A DNA stretch of 64,000 bases from Rallus limicola (lineage: Eukaryota; Chordata; Aves; Gruiformes; Rallidae), in NCBI GenBank assembly GCA_022605955.1, contig JAKCOZ010000011.1, positions 4,150,537 through 4,214,536 of the forward strand. The letters run 5' to 3'. This document shows positions 12,488-25,217 of the stretch, in pieces (positions within the stretch are counted from its first letter, which is position 1; each line of letters begins with the position of its first letter). A program made the translations under genes and the position numbers. The notes beneath the pieces are model-generated. The model did not search any database and had not been told where the DNA came from. It saw nothing but the letters and a program-made list of their open reading frames with translations.

Positions 12488-12810
12488 AAGTGTGGGACAC
12501 AGGGGAAATGGGCAGCCTCTTCTGAGTGTCTGTGGGGACAGGACAAGGGGTGATGGCCTCAAGTTGGAGCACAGGGAGTTCCCCACCAATCTGGGGAAGA
12601 ACTTCTTCCCAGTGAGGGTGAGGGAGCCCTGGGCCAGGCTGCCCAGGGGGGTGTGGAGTCTCCTTCTCTGGAGAGATTCCAGCCCCGTCTGGACACCGAC
12701 CTGTGTGCCCTCTCCTAGGGACCCTGCTTTGGCAGGGGGTTGGACCTGATGAGCTCTGGAAGTCCCTTCGTCAACCCCCTATGATTCTGTGATTATGTGG
12801 TTCTGTGATA
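12488..12810 (+). mobile_element. CR1 fragment, group B
   Basis: Ends CCTATGATTCTGTGATTATG; nearly the same as 3890-4186 over its length. Confidence 0.92.
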
Positions 12811-13420
12811 AGTGGTTTGAGTGGGAAAACAAGTCAGGAATCACAGCACTAGGAACAGCGAGTGAACTGGGCAACAACTGACTCCTCAGGGTGTCAGAGC
12901 CGAAACCTGTAAGATCACAGAGACCTTCACTTAGGAGAAAACCAATATTCAGGCACTAAATCTGTCCTGTAATTGTACCAGTGTTCCAAGATATTTGCAT
13001 CAACAGTCAAGGGATATTTTTCCTTTAGTCCCACCTAGTCATGTTGTTGTCCTATCCTGGTGAGACCGAATCTTTCCTTCGTCTTTCAGGGACCCCTGCT
13101 CCTGCCTGAAGAAGGTTAAGGGGACAGTCAAGCTGATACATAAACGGAACCTGTCGTGTCTGCAGGCACCTGAAATACTTGAGGAAAAAGGCTTTGCCCT
13201 TACTGGGTGTAGGGCAAAACTCTTTGCTTGCGGTGTAAATGCTGTTGTTGAGTTTATGTGGGGTCTCTGTGGTTTCCAGAACCAGCAATAGTCGAGAGCG
13301 GAGGAAATACTGCTTCTACCCTCTGGTATTAGCACAAAAAATTAGCATATCCATAGAAGCCAAGGTTAATCAAGCCCATGATTAAATGTATTCTTGGACT
13401 TAATCATCTCTCTCAAGAAG

Positions 13421-13846
13421 ATGAAGGGAGTGGAACCCCTTCCTCATGAGGAGAGGCTGAGGGAGCTGGGCCTCTTTAGCCTGGAGGAGACTGAGGGGTG
13501 ACCTCATCAATGTCTATCAATATGTAAAGGGTGAGAGTCAGGAGGACAGAGCCAGGCTTTGCTCAGGGGTGGCAGTGACAGGACAAGGGGCAGCGGGTGC
13601 AGCTGGAGCAGAGGAAGCTCCATGGGAATGTCAGGAGGAACTTTTTCCCTGTGAGGGTGAGGGAGCCCTGGGACAGGCTGCCCAGATAGGTTGTGGAGTC
13701 TCCTTCTCTGGAGACATTCAAACCCACCTGGATGTGTTCCTGTGGGATTTAGTCTGGGTGATCCTGCTCTGGCAGGGGGGTTGGACTAGATGAGCTTTTG
13801 AGGTCCCTTCCAGCTCCTAATGTTCTGGGATTCTTTGATTCTGTGA
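13421..13846 (+). mobile_element. CR1 fragment, group B
   Basis: Contains GAGGAGAGGCTGAGGGAGCT and ends GGGATTCTTTGATTCTGTGA. Same variant as the antisense copy at 23934. Confidence 0.92.
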
Positions 13847-14220
13847 CCTTGCCAATACAGAGCAGACTTAAGGTTATTTAGGTACTTGTGTTGCTTTCTT
13901 GTGATGTTCATCTGTGTGAATTTGTGGTTTTTACTTCTGAGTGAATGACAATATCTCTGAGTCACAGCTTGTGTCACTCACACCTTAGTGGAGATACTCT
14001 GAGTGTTTGTGTGTGACATTGGATTAATAGATTTAGGACTGAGAGGGACTGTTAATGCTTTGGAAGCCACTAAGTGATGACAAGCTGTGGAGCTTCATGC
14101 AAAGTGAATGAATGAGACCAAATCCAATTGCAAATATTTGATGACAGAAAAAGATCTCATTTTCTTCTAAGTGGATGGCTTTCTACATATTCCTGTAAAA
14201 GTGGGATAATTCCAAGCTTG

Positions 14221-14396
14221 CTTACTTGCTTCCTTCCTTCCTCCCTCCCTTTCTTCCTTCCTTTCCCCCTTCTTTCCTTTCTTCCTTTCCCCCTTCCTCC
14301 CTTCTTCCCTCCCCTTTCCTCCCATCCTTCCTTTTCTCTCTCTCTTTCTCTCTCTTCGTCTCTCTTCTCTTTCCCTTTCTCTTTCTCTTTTTTCTA
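14221..14396. repeat. Polypyrimidine/polypurine microsatellite tract
   Basis: About 170 bases almost only C and T on the + strand (CTTCC, CCTTT, CTCTCTTT units). Apparent open frames here on both strands are low-complexity artefacts. Confidence 0.95.
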
Positions 14397-16043
14397 GCCC
14401 ATGGTAGGTAGAAGCCAATTTGTGCAAATAAAAAAATCAACCCAAAAACCAAGTAGTGTGGCTTGATTCCAGCCCTGAGGAACAGAGTGACAAAGCATCT
14501 CCTGGCCTGGAGGTGAAGCAAAGCCCAGGAGCAGCCTGCTGCAGGCTCTTTTCTTTCATGTGACTAATACACACAAATCCCCAGTCCCCGGGCGCTGGGG
14601 GATCACTGACAGCAGTGAGAGGCTGGTTGAAAGGGGTGAAGGGAGTGAAACTGTGCTCTCCTTTCATTCACCAGGGTCAGCTGTCCCACCTGTTGCCCCT
14701 GCTCAGACACGGGCAGCGGGGACGAAGGGGATGGGGGGGGGGGCAGTAGCAGCTTTTAAAAGGAAAACTCCTCAAACAGAAGGAATTTTGTATTAGAATG
14801 GGAAACATGTGGGCATTTGCCTTGCCACAGGGATAGGGACAGGCAGAAGAACAGAGACTGCTGGACACAACAGCAGGGTTGGTATTTGCCTGAATTGCTC
14901 CTTTGAGAATTGGGGACACAGCCAAGAACAAGTTCCCTAATGAAAGACTAATGATGGATGAAGCTCAGTAGGTTCAGGGTTGCAGTTTGATTCGGGAAAC
15001 CCAATCCTCTACCAGCTGTTTATTTAAGCAAATGCTATGGCTTCAGCTTGCAGGACTGCCTGCCTTTGCTTCCCTGGGAGATTTCCTCCATCAAGGCAAC
15101 CCCTCTTGATTTTACCCAGCAATGCCACTTCTGGGGTCTGTGTTCCAACACACCCTGTTCTCTTGCAGGGATGATACCACATAGTTTCAAAGTCTGTGCG
15201 CGGCACCTTTTCCCCCAGCCACGTGGGATTGTGTCTCTCTGCCCCTGTTTAAATGGGAAGCTTTTTTAGGTTAGACTCCATCTGGTGTTGCGTGGTTATA
15301 GAGCACCCAACACGACAGAGCTGCAGCCTTTTCTTGAATACCATTGTTGGCATGATAAAAAGCCCTGTAACACAGGGACTGAAGTCGTGGTGGTCCATCA
15401 CACTGAAACAGAGCCCTGCCTGATGGGAAGTCTGAATGAGATGGTGTCTGTGAGCAGTCTAGAAGAGGAGAATCACTAGACAGACCTCAATACCAGGATG
15501 TCTTTTCACAGTACAAGATGCAACTAGTGATTTATTTGAAGCCACATTTTTTTTCCCCTAGTGGGTGGAGTTTTTTATCCAGTCCGATTTCTGTGCCATG
15601 ATGGATCTCAGAGCCACATTTGACCTTTGTTTACATCGGCCATTCCATATGCTTGGCAGATCCCACAGGAACAGGGAACCACCCCTCCACATACTGGCGA
15701 GAGGACCAAAGCTGCAGCAGGAAAATCCCTTGTGAGGTCTTGGTTTCTCCTTACCCAGTTGCCTTGCGCATCCCCAGGCTCCAGCATCTGCCATGGGCGG
15801 GCGGACGGGCAACTCACATCCCTTCTGTGACCTGTGTGACCACAGGGGACACACCAAACACACTCAACCTTGAAACCAAAGAAGCCTCAAACCTGTCATT
15901 AAAGCAGCTGCTCAGGCAATAAATTTAAAGTTTGTTGCCTGTTTAAAATGCAGCAATTGTAGCTATGGGAACAACACAGTTTTATCTTTGCTGAAAATTG
16001 ACCCTGTAAAGACATGTGGAAATGTTCCTGGAAGCACCTACCT
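14397..16043. other. Non-coding
   Basis: Holds a G10 run (about 14734-14743). No gene or repeat family recognised. Confidence 0.6.
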
Positions 16044-16171
16044 TGGATAGGGCCCTGGGCAACCTTCTGTAGCTCCAGGCCTGGAAGCTGGTGGCCCTGC
16101 CTGTGGAGGGGGTTGGAACTCTATGATCCTTGGGGTCCCTTCCAACCCAGGCCATTCTATGATTCTATGAT
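16044..16171 (+). mobile_element. CR1 fragment, group C
   Basis: Last 130 bases only, ending CCATTCTATGATTCTATGAT. Confidence 0.88.
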
Positions 16172-16608
16172 TTTTCTTCTCTAACAAAAGAGTTGAGCCT
16201 GGAAAACTGGCTAGAAAAAATGAACCAGGCATGTCAGCTATGGGCTGCAAATGTAAACAGAAGTAGTGGTAACAAAAATGTTTCGAGATCTGGAAGAAAA
16301 AAAGAACATTAAGATTTTCAGGAAACAAAATACTTTATTTTTTATTTTTTTAGTGCAAGGGAGCAGCAATGAAGGGAAAAGTGAAGTTATTTGTACTGCC
16401 TGATAAATGCAAATGATACTCTTTACTTTTGAGCTCCTTAGGTTGACTTTCAATCTTCTTTAAAATTCTTATTATCTTCCCTAGATCAGATCTTGCAGTG
16501 TTCCTGTTAAGGTTCTTGGCCTTGTCTCAGCCTTGTGCAAATCATAGCAGGCAAGGGAACAGCTCTGATGGCCTGGTGCCCAAAATACCAGGTTAAAGAT
16601 AAGGATAT

Positions 16609-17014
16609 TAGGCTGAGAGAGTTGGGCTTGTTCAGCCTGGAGAAGAGAAGGCTCCAAGGGGAACCTTATAGTGGCCTTCTACTACTGGAAAGGTGCCTAT
16701 AAGAAAGCTGGGGGAGAATTGTTCCTGAGGGCATGGAACAATAGGATGAGGGGTGATGGTTTAAACTAGAAAAAAGGAGATTTAAGTTGGCTATTAGAAA
16801 AACATTCTTCAATATGAGGTTGGTAGATCACTGGCACAAGTTGCCCAGAGAGGTGGTGGAGGCCCCATCCCTGGAGACATTCAAGGTCAGGCTGGATGGG
16901 GCTCTGAGTGACCTGCTCTAGTGAAGATGTCCCTGCTCACTGCAGGGAGTGGGACTAGATGGCCTTTGAAGGTCCCTTCCAACCTAATAAATTCTATTAT
17001 TCTATGATTCTATG
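16609..17014 (+). mobile_element. CR1 fragment, group A
   Basis: From TAGGCTGAGAGAGTTGGGC to ATTCTATGATTCTATGA. Confidence 0.92.
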
Positions 17015-19980
17015 AGATCACAGTGCCATTCCTGACCTACCAGGGACTTCTTTCTTCTCCCAACTTGGGAAATGTTCATGAACTTACTGTATTTGCTTTC
17101 TCATACTCAGATTTCTGTGCTAAGGTGTCTATTGATGGGATGAGTGCAGCAAAACCAGACACTGCTTTGAAATCCCTCTGCACATTCATGCTATATTCTA
17201 CCTGTGAGCATCCAGGCATAAGTGATTTGTGTCTTAAGTACTTTGAAACTCAGAAGTAAATGTGGGACTTCTCTATGTGCTATTTTAAAATGCAAGATTC
17301 ACCAAAAATCTCAAGCCAGTTTATCTCATCTTTCCTCCCATGGCCAAGACTGTGATGGGAAAGGCACAGTGGGCATCTCAGCCTGTTCCAGCAAATCCAG
17401 AAACAAACAGTTGCTTGGTGAGGGCAGGCATTTAAGGCTGTGATGCTGGTCCTATTTGAATGATGCTCGAGGCTGTAGAAACTGAGGAAGCAATAGGTGA
17501 AGTCCACCCTTCATGGTGGGACTTGATAGCAATGAGAGTTATTTACCTGATCTATGGACACCATTGGATTCTGGTTACAAATAAGGAAACTCAACACCTG
17601 TGGACCCCAGGGAACAACTTCCACCATGGCTGATAGATGCCAGATTCCTGTTTATTGTTACTGTACTGTCTCAATTCACCTGCCCATGGGTAGCTTCACC
17701 CAGCTGGGTGCTGTGGACCAGAAGGAGGAAGGCTGGGATTCATATAGGGAAATTCAGTCAGAGCAGGGTGCCCAAATCCCCTAGGTTCCCATGGAAATCC
17801 CAGCTCAGCCTGCTGGTGTCCAACAAGACTCTCAAGGAAAAAGACATCAAACCCCAGGATTTATTATTAATCAGTCCAGCTACTTAGCACCTTCTCTTGT
17901 GACCTTGGTTGCTAGGAAATGTCAATACACAAAAAGGAAAGTATTAATAGAAAGAGAGAGCAGCTGATGGGAGCTCTGCACAGAGAGGCATGGTCAGTGG
18001 AGGGGCTGCCCACATGGACACACTAGCCTGTAAAGTCTTTCAGGCTGCATCTTTACTAGGAAGTCAACCTTGCATGGCCACTTTACTGCTCCTGCAGCCA
18101 CACTCATGATATTAAATGCAAAACCAGGCTCAAAAACTTGTTGATTGTGTCCGTGCTATTCACTGGGAGCAGGCACAGGCCATGCTGACTACTGAACCAC
18201 ACTTGGGAATTGTTTCAACAAATGTGAACTGGGGTGGGACAAAAATGTGCAGAGGGGACCATGTTTGCACTTTGTGGTTTGTGAAGATGCAGTACCCAAG
18301 ACCTTGATGCTTTTATTCCACCCGCAGATGTATCCACAATGTTTGAGGCACAGGTTGGCCTGGAGGCAGTGCTAAAATCTTCAGCTTCCAAGCCTTGGAT
18401 CTTTGGTCCAGATCCTGTGGAAGTCCTGATTTGATTTCAGCAGGAGGCTGATGGTGTGAATGGATAGCCATCTCCTCTTGGGCACACATGGTTTGCTGAT
18501 TGCTTGAGGAAATGACGAGTGTGATAGGTAAGGGCTGGAAGAGGACATTAACTACTGACAATACCAAATTGGAAAGCACAGACCTCCTCCAAGACCTGTG
18601 TTTGGACTAAGTCCCTAAATCCAAGCAGTTTCATGTTATTTTTCCCCACTGTGTGTCCAGCATGGCTCACCTTATGTTGGAGGGAAGGCTACTTGTCAAC
18701 AGCCACGTCCAAGAGAAACACAATGCTGCTGGTCCAAGCATGAGCCCCATTAGGTTTGTTTCCTTCTGGGGGTGTTTTATGGTCTGTTTATAGGTGTGAA
18801 TGGGGGGCTGGTGAGTGCAGGCAGCATTCCCATATTGTTCCTTTGTGATGATGTCGGGCTTTGGAGAGGATCTGGCAGGAAAGATTGGTGCCTTCAGCAT
18901 GGGGTGGTGCATGTACTAGCAGGACTGGGAGGGAGAAGAATGGCTTCTGAGCATTGCAGACAAAACCATTAAACCTTGCCTTATCCCACATTATTCTCCC
19001 CTCAGCTGTTCAGCTGGGTGATGATGCCATGTGGGGTTCAACAACAGCTGCGTTCTTCTCATGAGGTGGCTGCTGTGAAACAGCATGAGGGAAGCCCTCG
19101 CTTGGCTCCTGCAAAGCTCTTCCATCCCAGAAAGGCTGAAACTCCCAGGAAAAGTTAGTGTCTCCCATGCTGCTACCCTTGGAGAGCACCTGCCCTGCAA
19201 ATGGCCTCATGGGAATCACGCTGCCATCCCCGTTTTACATGCAGATGCCTTGAAGATGAAGCTGTTTGGCCCAAATCAGTGTGTTAGTGAGGTCAAGAGC
19301 TGGGAATAGGTCCTACATCTCATTTTCCTGTGCTCTGTCTGCTGGGTCGTGGCCTTTCCCTCAAGTGCAGGGGATGAACAGAAATCTGTGCAGACATGTC
19401 AGGCAGAAACAGCTTGGCTGGCTTTCAATTGTGTTTTAAGTGGTTGACAGGCCTTCAACGGCTCCATACTTCCACCTAGTGACGAAGAGCTCACCTCTCC
19501 TGCTTTTCCCTACCACCTTCCTGGGTTGTAACCCAGGAATGCTTCTCAGATTCCCTATGCTAAGCCTGTTGGCAAGACTATTTCTACTCATACACCGAAA
19601 AACTGCAACCTTCAAATGAATAACTGCAAACAGACAAATAGCCTGATAGCCTGGGGTGATGTTTTTTGGGCTATGGTTTCTTCAGTAGGAAGAAGATTGC
19701 TTGCACTCTTACTCATCAAACCTACTGCTTTCCCCTTTGGAAGGTAATCATACCTATACATGGTCATCAGCTTCTAGTGAGAAGGCATTTGCACCTCATA
19801 CAAGACCCCTGTGTGACTCAACAATCCCTCTCCTGGTCTGAATTACAGGTCTCTCCAGTCATTAAGGACAATGGTTTTCACCAGCTGCCTTCTTTCTTTT
19901 CACCTTTTTCCTTTAAAGGGGTGGTTCCCTATGCAAACTCTAACCTAATCTGCAACTTCTTGCAAAGAATAAATTCCTCA
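17015..19980. other. Unique non-coding DNA, 3 kb free of CR1
   Basis: The longest repeat-free stretch of the 5' flank. No coding exon, RNA gene or regulatory block recognised by eye. Confidence 0.6.
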
Positions 19981-20128
19981 TCATAGAATCAGAGACTGGT
20001 CTGGGTTGGAAGGGACCCCAAGGATCACAGAGTTCCAACCTCCCTGCCACAGGCAGGGCCACCAACCTTCAGGCCTGGAGCTACACAAGGTTGCTCAGGG
20101 CCCCAGCCAACCTGGCTTCATCCCAGTC
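19981..20128 (-). mobile_element. CR1 fragment, group C
   Basis: Antisense, TCATAGAATCAGAGACTGG to CAGCCAACCTGGCTTCATCC. Confidence 0.9.
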
Positions 20129-21140
20129 AAATTCAAACCTAGGACATTTTGTTGAGAATTTCCCATATCAAACTTTTCCTTAGGGTTGGATCACAAAGTG
20201 CTGTACAGAATGACAGAGGGAGTAACTAATGTTTTTTTGCCTGCTGTGATCTGGAGATTTTAAGTGACTCAGTGTGTTGGGAGCAGAATTGCTGGTGCAG
20301 CAGTAAATGTTAACAGCTCAAATCAACCTCACCTGGAACCCCCACCCTGCCTATGGGTCAGGAGTCCTATTTAACCTCAGCTTTGGGCCTACAGTCTCCC
20401 TCTGAGCTGTATTCTAAGAATGTTGGCCTTTGGTTGTGTGTCTAGTCTTGCCTTGTTTTGCCTTGCCTTCTAGCTGAAGCATGGATGCATGTTGGAGCTG
20501 AGCCTCCAGCCCCATCTCCTCCTGCTCTTGAGGAAGGATCCTGGTGGGACATTTTTCTACATACCACTACAATGTTTATTGCTTTTTGTGACCCTTACTC
20601 TGGTTCATCCCCTTATTCAGAGCTTTCAGTGGACTCTCATCAGCATCTGTCTCTGTTTTCTGTGTTCAAGTTAGCATCTTTGAACTGTCTCTTCTTTGGC
20701 AATAATATATTTTTTTGCGATTTCCCTCAAGCTTGCTCTTTATTTTGACCATATTTGAACTGTAGTTCTAGCTAATAAGTAAACTAAGTGTAGACTACTG
20801 AGCAGGATAGGGTTAACTTTCATTTGGTTCCTGTAATCATTGGCTATATGCAGCTGAGACACTGGGGCTTGACCTGGGAATAAACTGAACACAACTGGTT
20901 CCACTGCTGGGCAGAGCTCCAGAACTTCCCTGAAGGCTGGTTGCCTGTGACTTTGTGCCACTGTATCTCTGAACTGAGGCTGAGGGAAAATGGCCAAGCC
21001 TGTTTCACCTCTTTGGGGATGAGGTAAGAGCATGCATACATACTCATACTGCTTGACTGGCACATGGTAATTCATTAAACTCTAATTATACTGTGGGTCT
21101 GAGAGCTTCTTCTGAATTTCTGTGGAAACTTCCACTTTAG

Positions 21141-21491
21141 GCAGCCTTTCAATACCTGAAGGGAGCATACAAACAGGAGGGGAATCAACTTTTTAAAAGG
21201 GTAGACACTGGCAGGACAAGGGGGAATGGATTAAAGCTAAAGGAAGGTTGGTTTAAATTGGATATTAGGGGGAAGTTCTTTCTAGAGAGAGTGGTGAGGG
21301 GCTGGAAGGGGCTGCCCAGAGAGGTGTTGGATGCCCCATCCCTGGGGGTGTTCAAGGCCAGGTTGGCCGGGGCCCTGGGCAACCTTGTGTAGCTCCAGGC
21401 CTGGAGGTTGGTGTCCCTGCCTGTGGTGAGGGGTTTGGAGCCCTATGATCCTTGGGGTCCCTTCCAACCCAGACCATTCTATGATTCTATG
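21141..21491 (+). mobile_element. CR1 fragment, group C
   Basis: Ends GACCATTCTATGATTCTATG. Closely similar to 30903-31259. Confidence 0.92.
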
Positions 21492-21873
21492 AAGGCAGCC
21501 TTACCAGTTCAAGGGCTTAGCAACCCGTTGTGTTTCTGGTGGCTCCATCAGAAAACATCTAGGCTTCAAACAGATGGGTGCAGAGGTGTGAATAGGAGTG
21601 ATGTTCATTCTATTCAGCACCTGATGAATACTGAGCTGGGTCTTTCCTGCAGCCAGTGGAGACACATGGGTCTCCATGGGGTGAATGATAACACTTTGTA
21701 TGTCTACTGCACTCTTCCACTGCTGCCGGTATAAGAATGTGCAGGGGTGTAGGTACTGGAGGTGTAGGGAGTCTAAATGGCCTTTGGGCAGATTTCCTGC
21801 CAAATGCAAACACTGTTGTGAATGCCATGGAGAAATTGAATTAAGAGTATAGAAGGAGTTGGATCTTATGTAT

Positions 21874-21939
21874 ACGGAGGTTGGACCTGGTGATCTCTGG
21901 AGGTCCCTTCCAACCCCTAAGATTCTGCAATTCTGTGAA
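21874..21939 (+). mobile_element. Short CR1 3' tail, group B
   Basis: GGTTGGACCTGGTGATCTC to GCAATTCTGTGA. Confidence 0.8.
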
Positions 21940-22882
21940 ATCTTGTAGTCCACTTGCTGTGAAAAGCATTCTCAGATGGGTTGTTATTCTATCAAGAAAG
22001 TGGTCTATCAGTTTTTCTGTCATGTTATGGGAGGGAAAGAAGGATAAAAGAGACTCATTATCTTCCTGTTGGAGGATCTTGTCATATACCAATGGAAGAA
22101 TAATTCCAGGTTATTCCCATTATGGTCATTAAAGACTTGGAACAAAACAGTTAATATTAGCAAGTGCCTTAGGTTAATAATTAAGCAAACCCAATGGATG
22201 GCTTTGTGATGGGCACTGAGCCTTTTGAGAAAGTAGTCTGGTGGGTTCCCACACACCATGACTGTTACCTGCATGGGGATGGACCTGAGCACCTAACACA
22301 GACCTCAGAATGAAAGTTGTGGTAGAGTTGGGTGTCAAAGGGATGGAGCAATTATGCTAACATCAGAGCCTCTGCACTCCCTTTGTTGGAGGAATAGAAG
22401 AAGAATGATTGAATAAGGTAAGTAATACTAGAAAAAGTCTAGTAAGAAGAATAAAAGTAAATTGAAATGATTTTTTGGATGTGCCTGCTCTGAAATTCAA
22501 GGTTCTCATGCATCAGGGCTCTTGAGTCTGATCCCCACAAATTGAAGTTGTGTTAAAATGTGTAAGAATTACAGAGCAAGTAGTTACAGTGTCTGTTGTG
22601 GCACAATAGGTAACAGAAGCTGCTATTGCTACCTCAGCATCTTCTATTAGTTTGGCTTAAACTATTCTGGTGTTTGGATTTGAGAGAAGGAAATGCCTCC
22701 TATTGCATGCATGCATTGTTTCTGCTGGCTGGTCATGTTTATCGAGGTGACTATAAACACATGTCCTTTACTTGCTTCTTTGCTATGGACTGTTACAAAA
22801 GGACATTTACCTCTCAGTCACAGCTTCTTCGTGGTTAAGGCAGGGCACCAAACTCAATAAATTGGATTAGAGGTGTGATGTA

Positions 22883-23393
22883 TTGGTGAGGCTGCACTTT
22901 GAGCGCTGGATCCAGGTACTGGGCTCCTCACCATCAGAAGGACATGGAGGTCCTGGAGCGAGTCCAGAGAAGGGCAACCAGGCTGGGGAAGGGGCTAGAG
23001 GGCAAATCCTCTGAGGAGCAGCTGAGGGAGCTGGGGGTGTTGAGCCTGGAGAAGAGGAGGCTGAGGGGAGCCCTTCTCCCCACCTCCCCTGCCCTGCCAG
23101 GAGGGTGCAGAGAGGTGGGCGCTGGTCTCTTCAGCCAGGGGCCAGGAGCTGGGACAAGGGGCAATGGGCTCAAGCTGTGCCAGGGCAGGGTCAGCTCAGC
23201 TGGGAGGGCAAAGTTCTTCCCTGGCAGAGCTGTGGGGCTGTGGCACAGGCTGCCCAGGCAGGGGGCTGAGTCCCCAGCCCTGGATGTGTTTAACAGCTGG
23301 GGAGATGAGGTACTCAGGGATATGGTTTAGCACAGGACAGGAACGGTTGGACTGGATCTTAATGGTCTTTTCCAACCTAGTCATTCTGTGATT
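22883..23393 (+). mobile_element. CR1, group D, with open ORF2 C-terminal remnant
   Basis: Begins TTGGTGAGGCTGCACTTTG and runs to the 3' tail. A 143-codon frame (22899-23330) reads through the CR1 ORF2 C-terminus (motifs [32 protein letters not shown]). It shows the uninterrupted sequence at the site of the 490-bp insert. Remnant, not a working gene. Confidence 0.92.
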
Positions 23394-23933
23394 TTCTTAT
23401 TGAATCATGCTGCAGAACTGGGGTGATATTGAAAGATGTAGGTTACTGAGTGCATTGCAGCCCTTAAATGATGCGTGTGGGATAGCTTCATTCAGGTCAT
23501 CTGTTTCCAGGTGTGTTTGTCATGCTGCAGATTGTAATGGCTGTAGCAGCTGGCTTTATGGTGACAGTGTGCTTGTCACAGTTATGGGGTAAAAACTTCT
23601 GCCCAACTCTCACATCCAAGGGCTTCACTCCTACTGCATCTTTCCTAGAGTGCTCCCACTGTGCAGCACTGTGTATCCCTGTTCCTATGTAGCAGCTCTG
23701 AGGAAACATTTTGTTTGAGACTGTGACCATTACTTTTGGCATTTGGATGATCTTTACCACATTGATGGTAAAAATTCAAAGTAAGATATGGACCTAAAAA
23801 AAGACTCCAGATATTACTGGTTTTTCAGTCCTTGGGAACAGGCTAAATGTGCTGTATGTAACACCTCTTGTTACTTTTGGTGTGGATGTTGGGTCCTCAG
23901 CACAGGTAGTTTTGCTCTACAGATCTGCTTCGA

Positions 23934-24340
23934 TTCACAGAATCCCAGAAAATTAGGGGTTGGAAGGGACCTCAAAAGCTCATCTAGTCCAACCCCCCTG
24001 CCAGAGCAGGATCACCCAGACTAAATCACACAGGAACACATCCAGGTGGGTTTGGATGTCTCCAGAGAAGGAGACTCCACAGCCTCTCTGGGCAGCCTGT
24101 CCCAGGGCTCCCTCACCCTCACAGGGACAAAGTTCCTCCTGCCATTCCCATGGAGCTTCCTCTGCTCCAGCTGCACCCGCTGCCCCTTGTCCTGTCGCTG
24201 CCATCCCTGAGCAGAACCTGGCTCTGTCCTCCTGACTCTCACCCTTTACATATTGATAGACATTGATGAGGTCACCCCTCAGTCTCCTCCAGGCTAAAGA
24301 GGCCCAGCTCCCTCAGCCTGTCCTGATAAGGAAGGTGTTT
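23934..24340 (-). mobile_element. CR1 fragment, group B
   Basis: Antisense, from TTCACAGAATCCCAGAAAAT to the CTCCCTCAGCCTGTCCTGA region. It is the last CR1 before exon 2. Confidence 0.92.
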
Positions 24341-25005
24341 CAGTCCCTTAATCATCTCTTAGTCATCTATTAATCATTCTATTGGGTTAATTAATATTAA
24401 TTATTATGAATCATTCTCTATTTTAAAATGTTAGAACAGTTTCTGGCGTGGGCTTTATAAAGGGAATATGTGATATGACTGTCTATGATAGCAAATAAGC
24501 CCTAGAAACTTTCCAGGGACTCAAATATTTATATTCTTATAATAATTCCTATCACCTTTGTGATCAAGTGTACCAGTGCTCTCCCAAGCAATTCCTAAGC
24601 ATGCCTCAGGAGACAGCACACTCCATTCCTAGCTTGGAGCTAGCTTATAGATAGCTAGAGAGCTTAATAGTACAGACCATGGCATGCTTCAGTTTAATGT
24701 AATAGATGTAAGTATTTTGCACAAAGCAGTACAGAGCTGTGAGAATTTAGCATCATTGGCTCTAAATCATGGAATTGGTTTAACTAATTGACCTGTGCCT
24801 GTCACTTATAGTCACTCTCCTAAAACATGATGCAGTGGGGAGGAAGCTTGTCTTGAGCTTGGCTGTAAAGTGTTGTTCTTGTGGGGACGTATGTTCTATA
24901 TAGATCTGTTGAGTGGGAGGAGAAAAGACGATGGTCTGTGATATATTGATCCTTTATACTGTGTGAGGTGTGGATCAGTGTTTTCTCTCTGATTCCGCCT
25001 TGCAG

Positions 25006-25165
25006 TTCATCTCACCTGCTGTAACACAAACCACTGCTCCCACAGGTCTGCAATGTGAAGGAACAATTCAAATGGGGTTTGTTTTAAAGTTACAGGGAAA
25101 GCGTTAAGGCCTCGAGTCACGATCCTGCAGCCTGTGTCTTGTGGAATCCTCATGCACAGTTCAAG
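25006..25165 (+). other. PKHD1: Probable 5' UTR part of PKHD1 exon 2
   Basis: A pyrimidine-rich tract followed by CTTGCAG ends at 25005 and would open exon 2 here, giving about 160 nt of leader before the ATG. Weaker alternative acceptors end at 25045 (CCCACAG) and 25129 (CCTGCAG). The leader holds short upstream ORFs; the last starts at 25152 and its TGA overlaps the main ATG. The acceptor choice is inference. Confidence 0.5.
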
Positions 25166-25217
25166 ATGAGCCCTTGGAGATTGTCCTTTCTGAGTGCTGA
25201 GCTGATATTCTTTGCAG
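25166..25217 (+). CDS. PKHD1: PKHD1 exon 2: start codon and signal peptide
   Basis: Encodes [16 protein letters not shown] and ends in phase 1 at the donor GCAG|GTGGGTG. The 52 coding bases equal the human exon 2 coding length I recall, and the peptide aligns with the human start. The ATG has A at -3. A basic n-region and a hydrophobic run into exon 3 form the signal peptide that sends the protein into the secretory pathway. A 5-codon upstream ORF (25152-25169) ends across the ATG. No upstream in-frame ATG gives a better match. Confidence 0.92.

Larger units (their letters stand above)
9871..14220. other. Non-coding, CR1 pieces and a GC-rich stretch
   Basis: CR1 copies are listed separately. 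At about 11690-12140 frames are open on both strands (136 codons + and 153 codons -); composition explains this and I see no known domain. Confidence 0.55.
20129..25005. other. Region before exon 2
   Basis: Besides the listed CR1 copies there is an AT-rich block at about 24377-24412 with several TTAAT words that resemble HNF1 half sites, about 770 bp before the start codon. No TATA or CpG cluster near exon 2. Confidence 0.5.

Noticed and set aside
14128..14521. Arg/Lys/Glu- and Leu/Pro/Phe-rich frames
   Set aside because: Pure microsatellite translation.
22899..23330. 143-codon frame that looks like a conserved avian protein
   Set aside because: It is the ORF2 C-terminus of a truncated CR1; the same motif recurs at 9513, 39061 (- strand) and 50390. 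Transposon remnant.
1..25005. miR-206/miR-133b or IL17 genes, which lie upstream of PKHD1 in mammals
   Set aside because: I looked for the mature miRNA sequences on both strands and for IL17-like exons and recognised none. They may lie further upstream.
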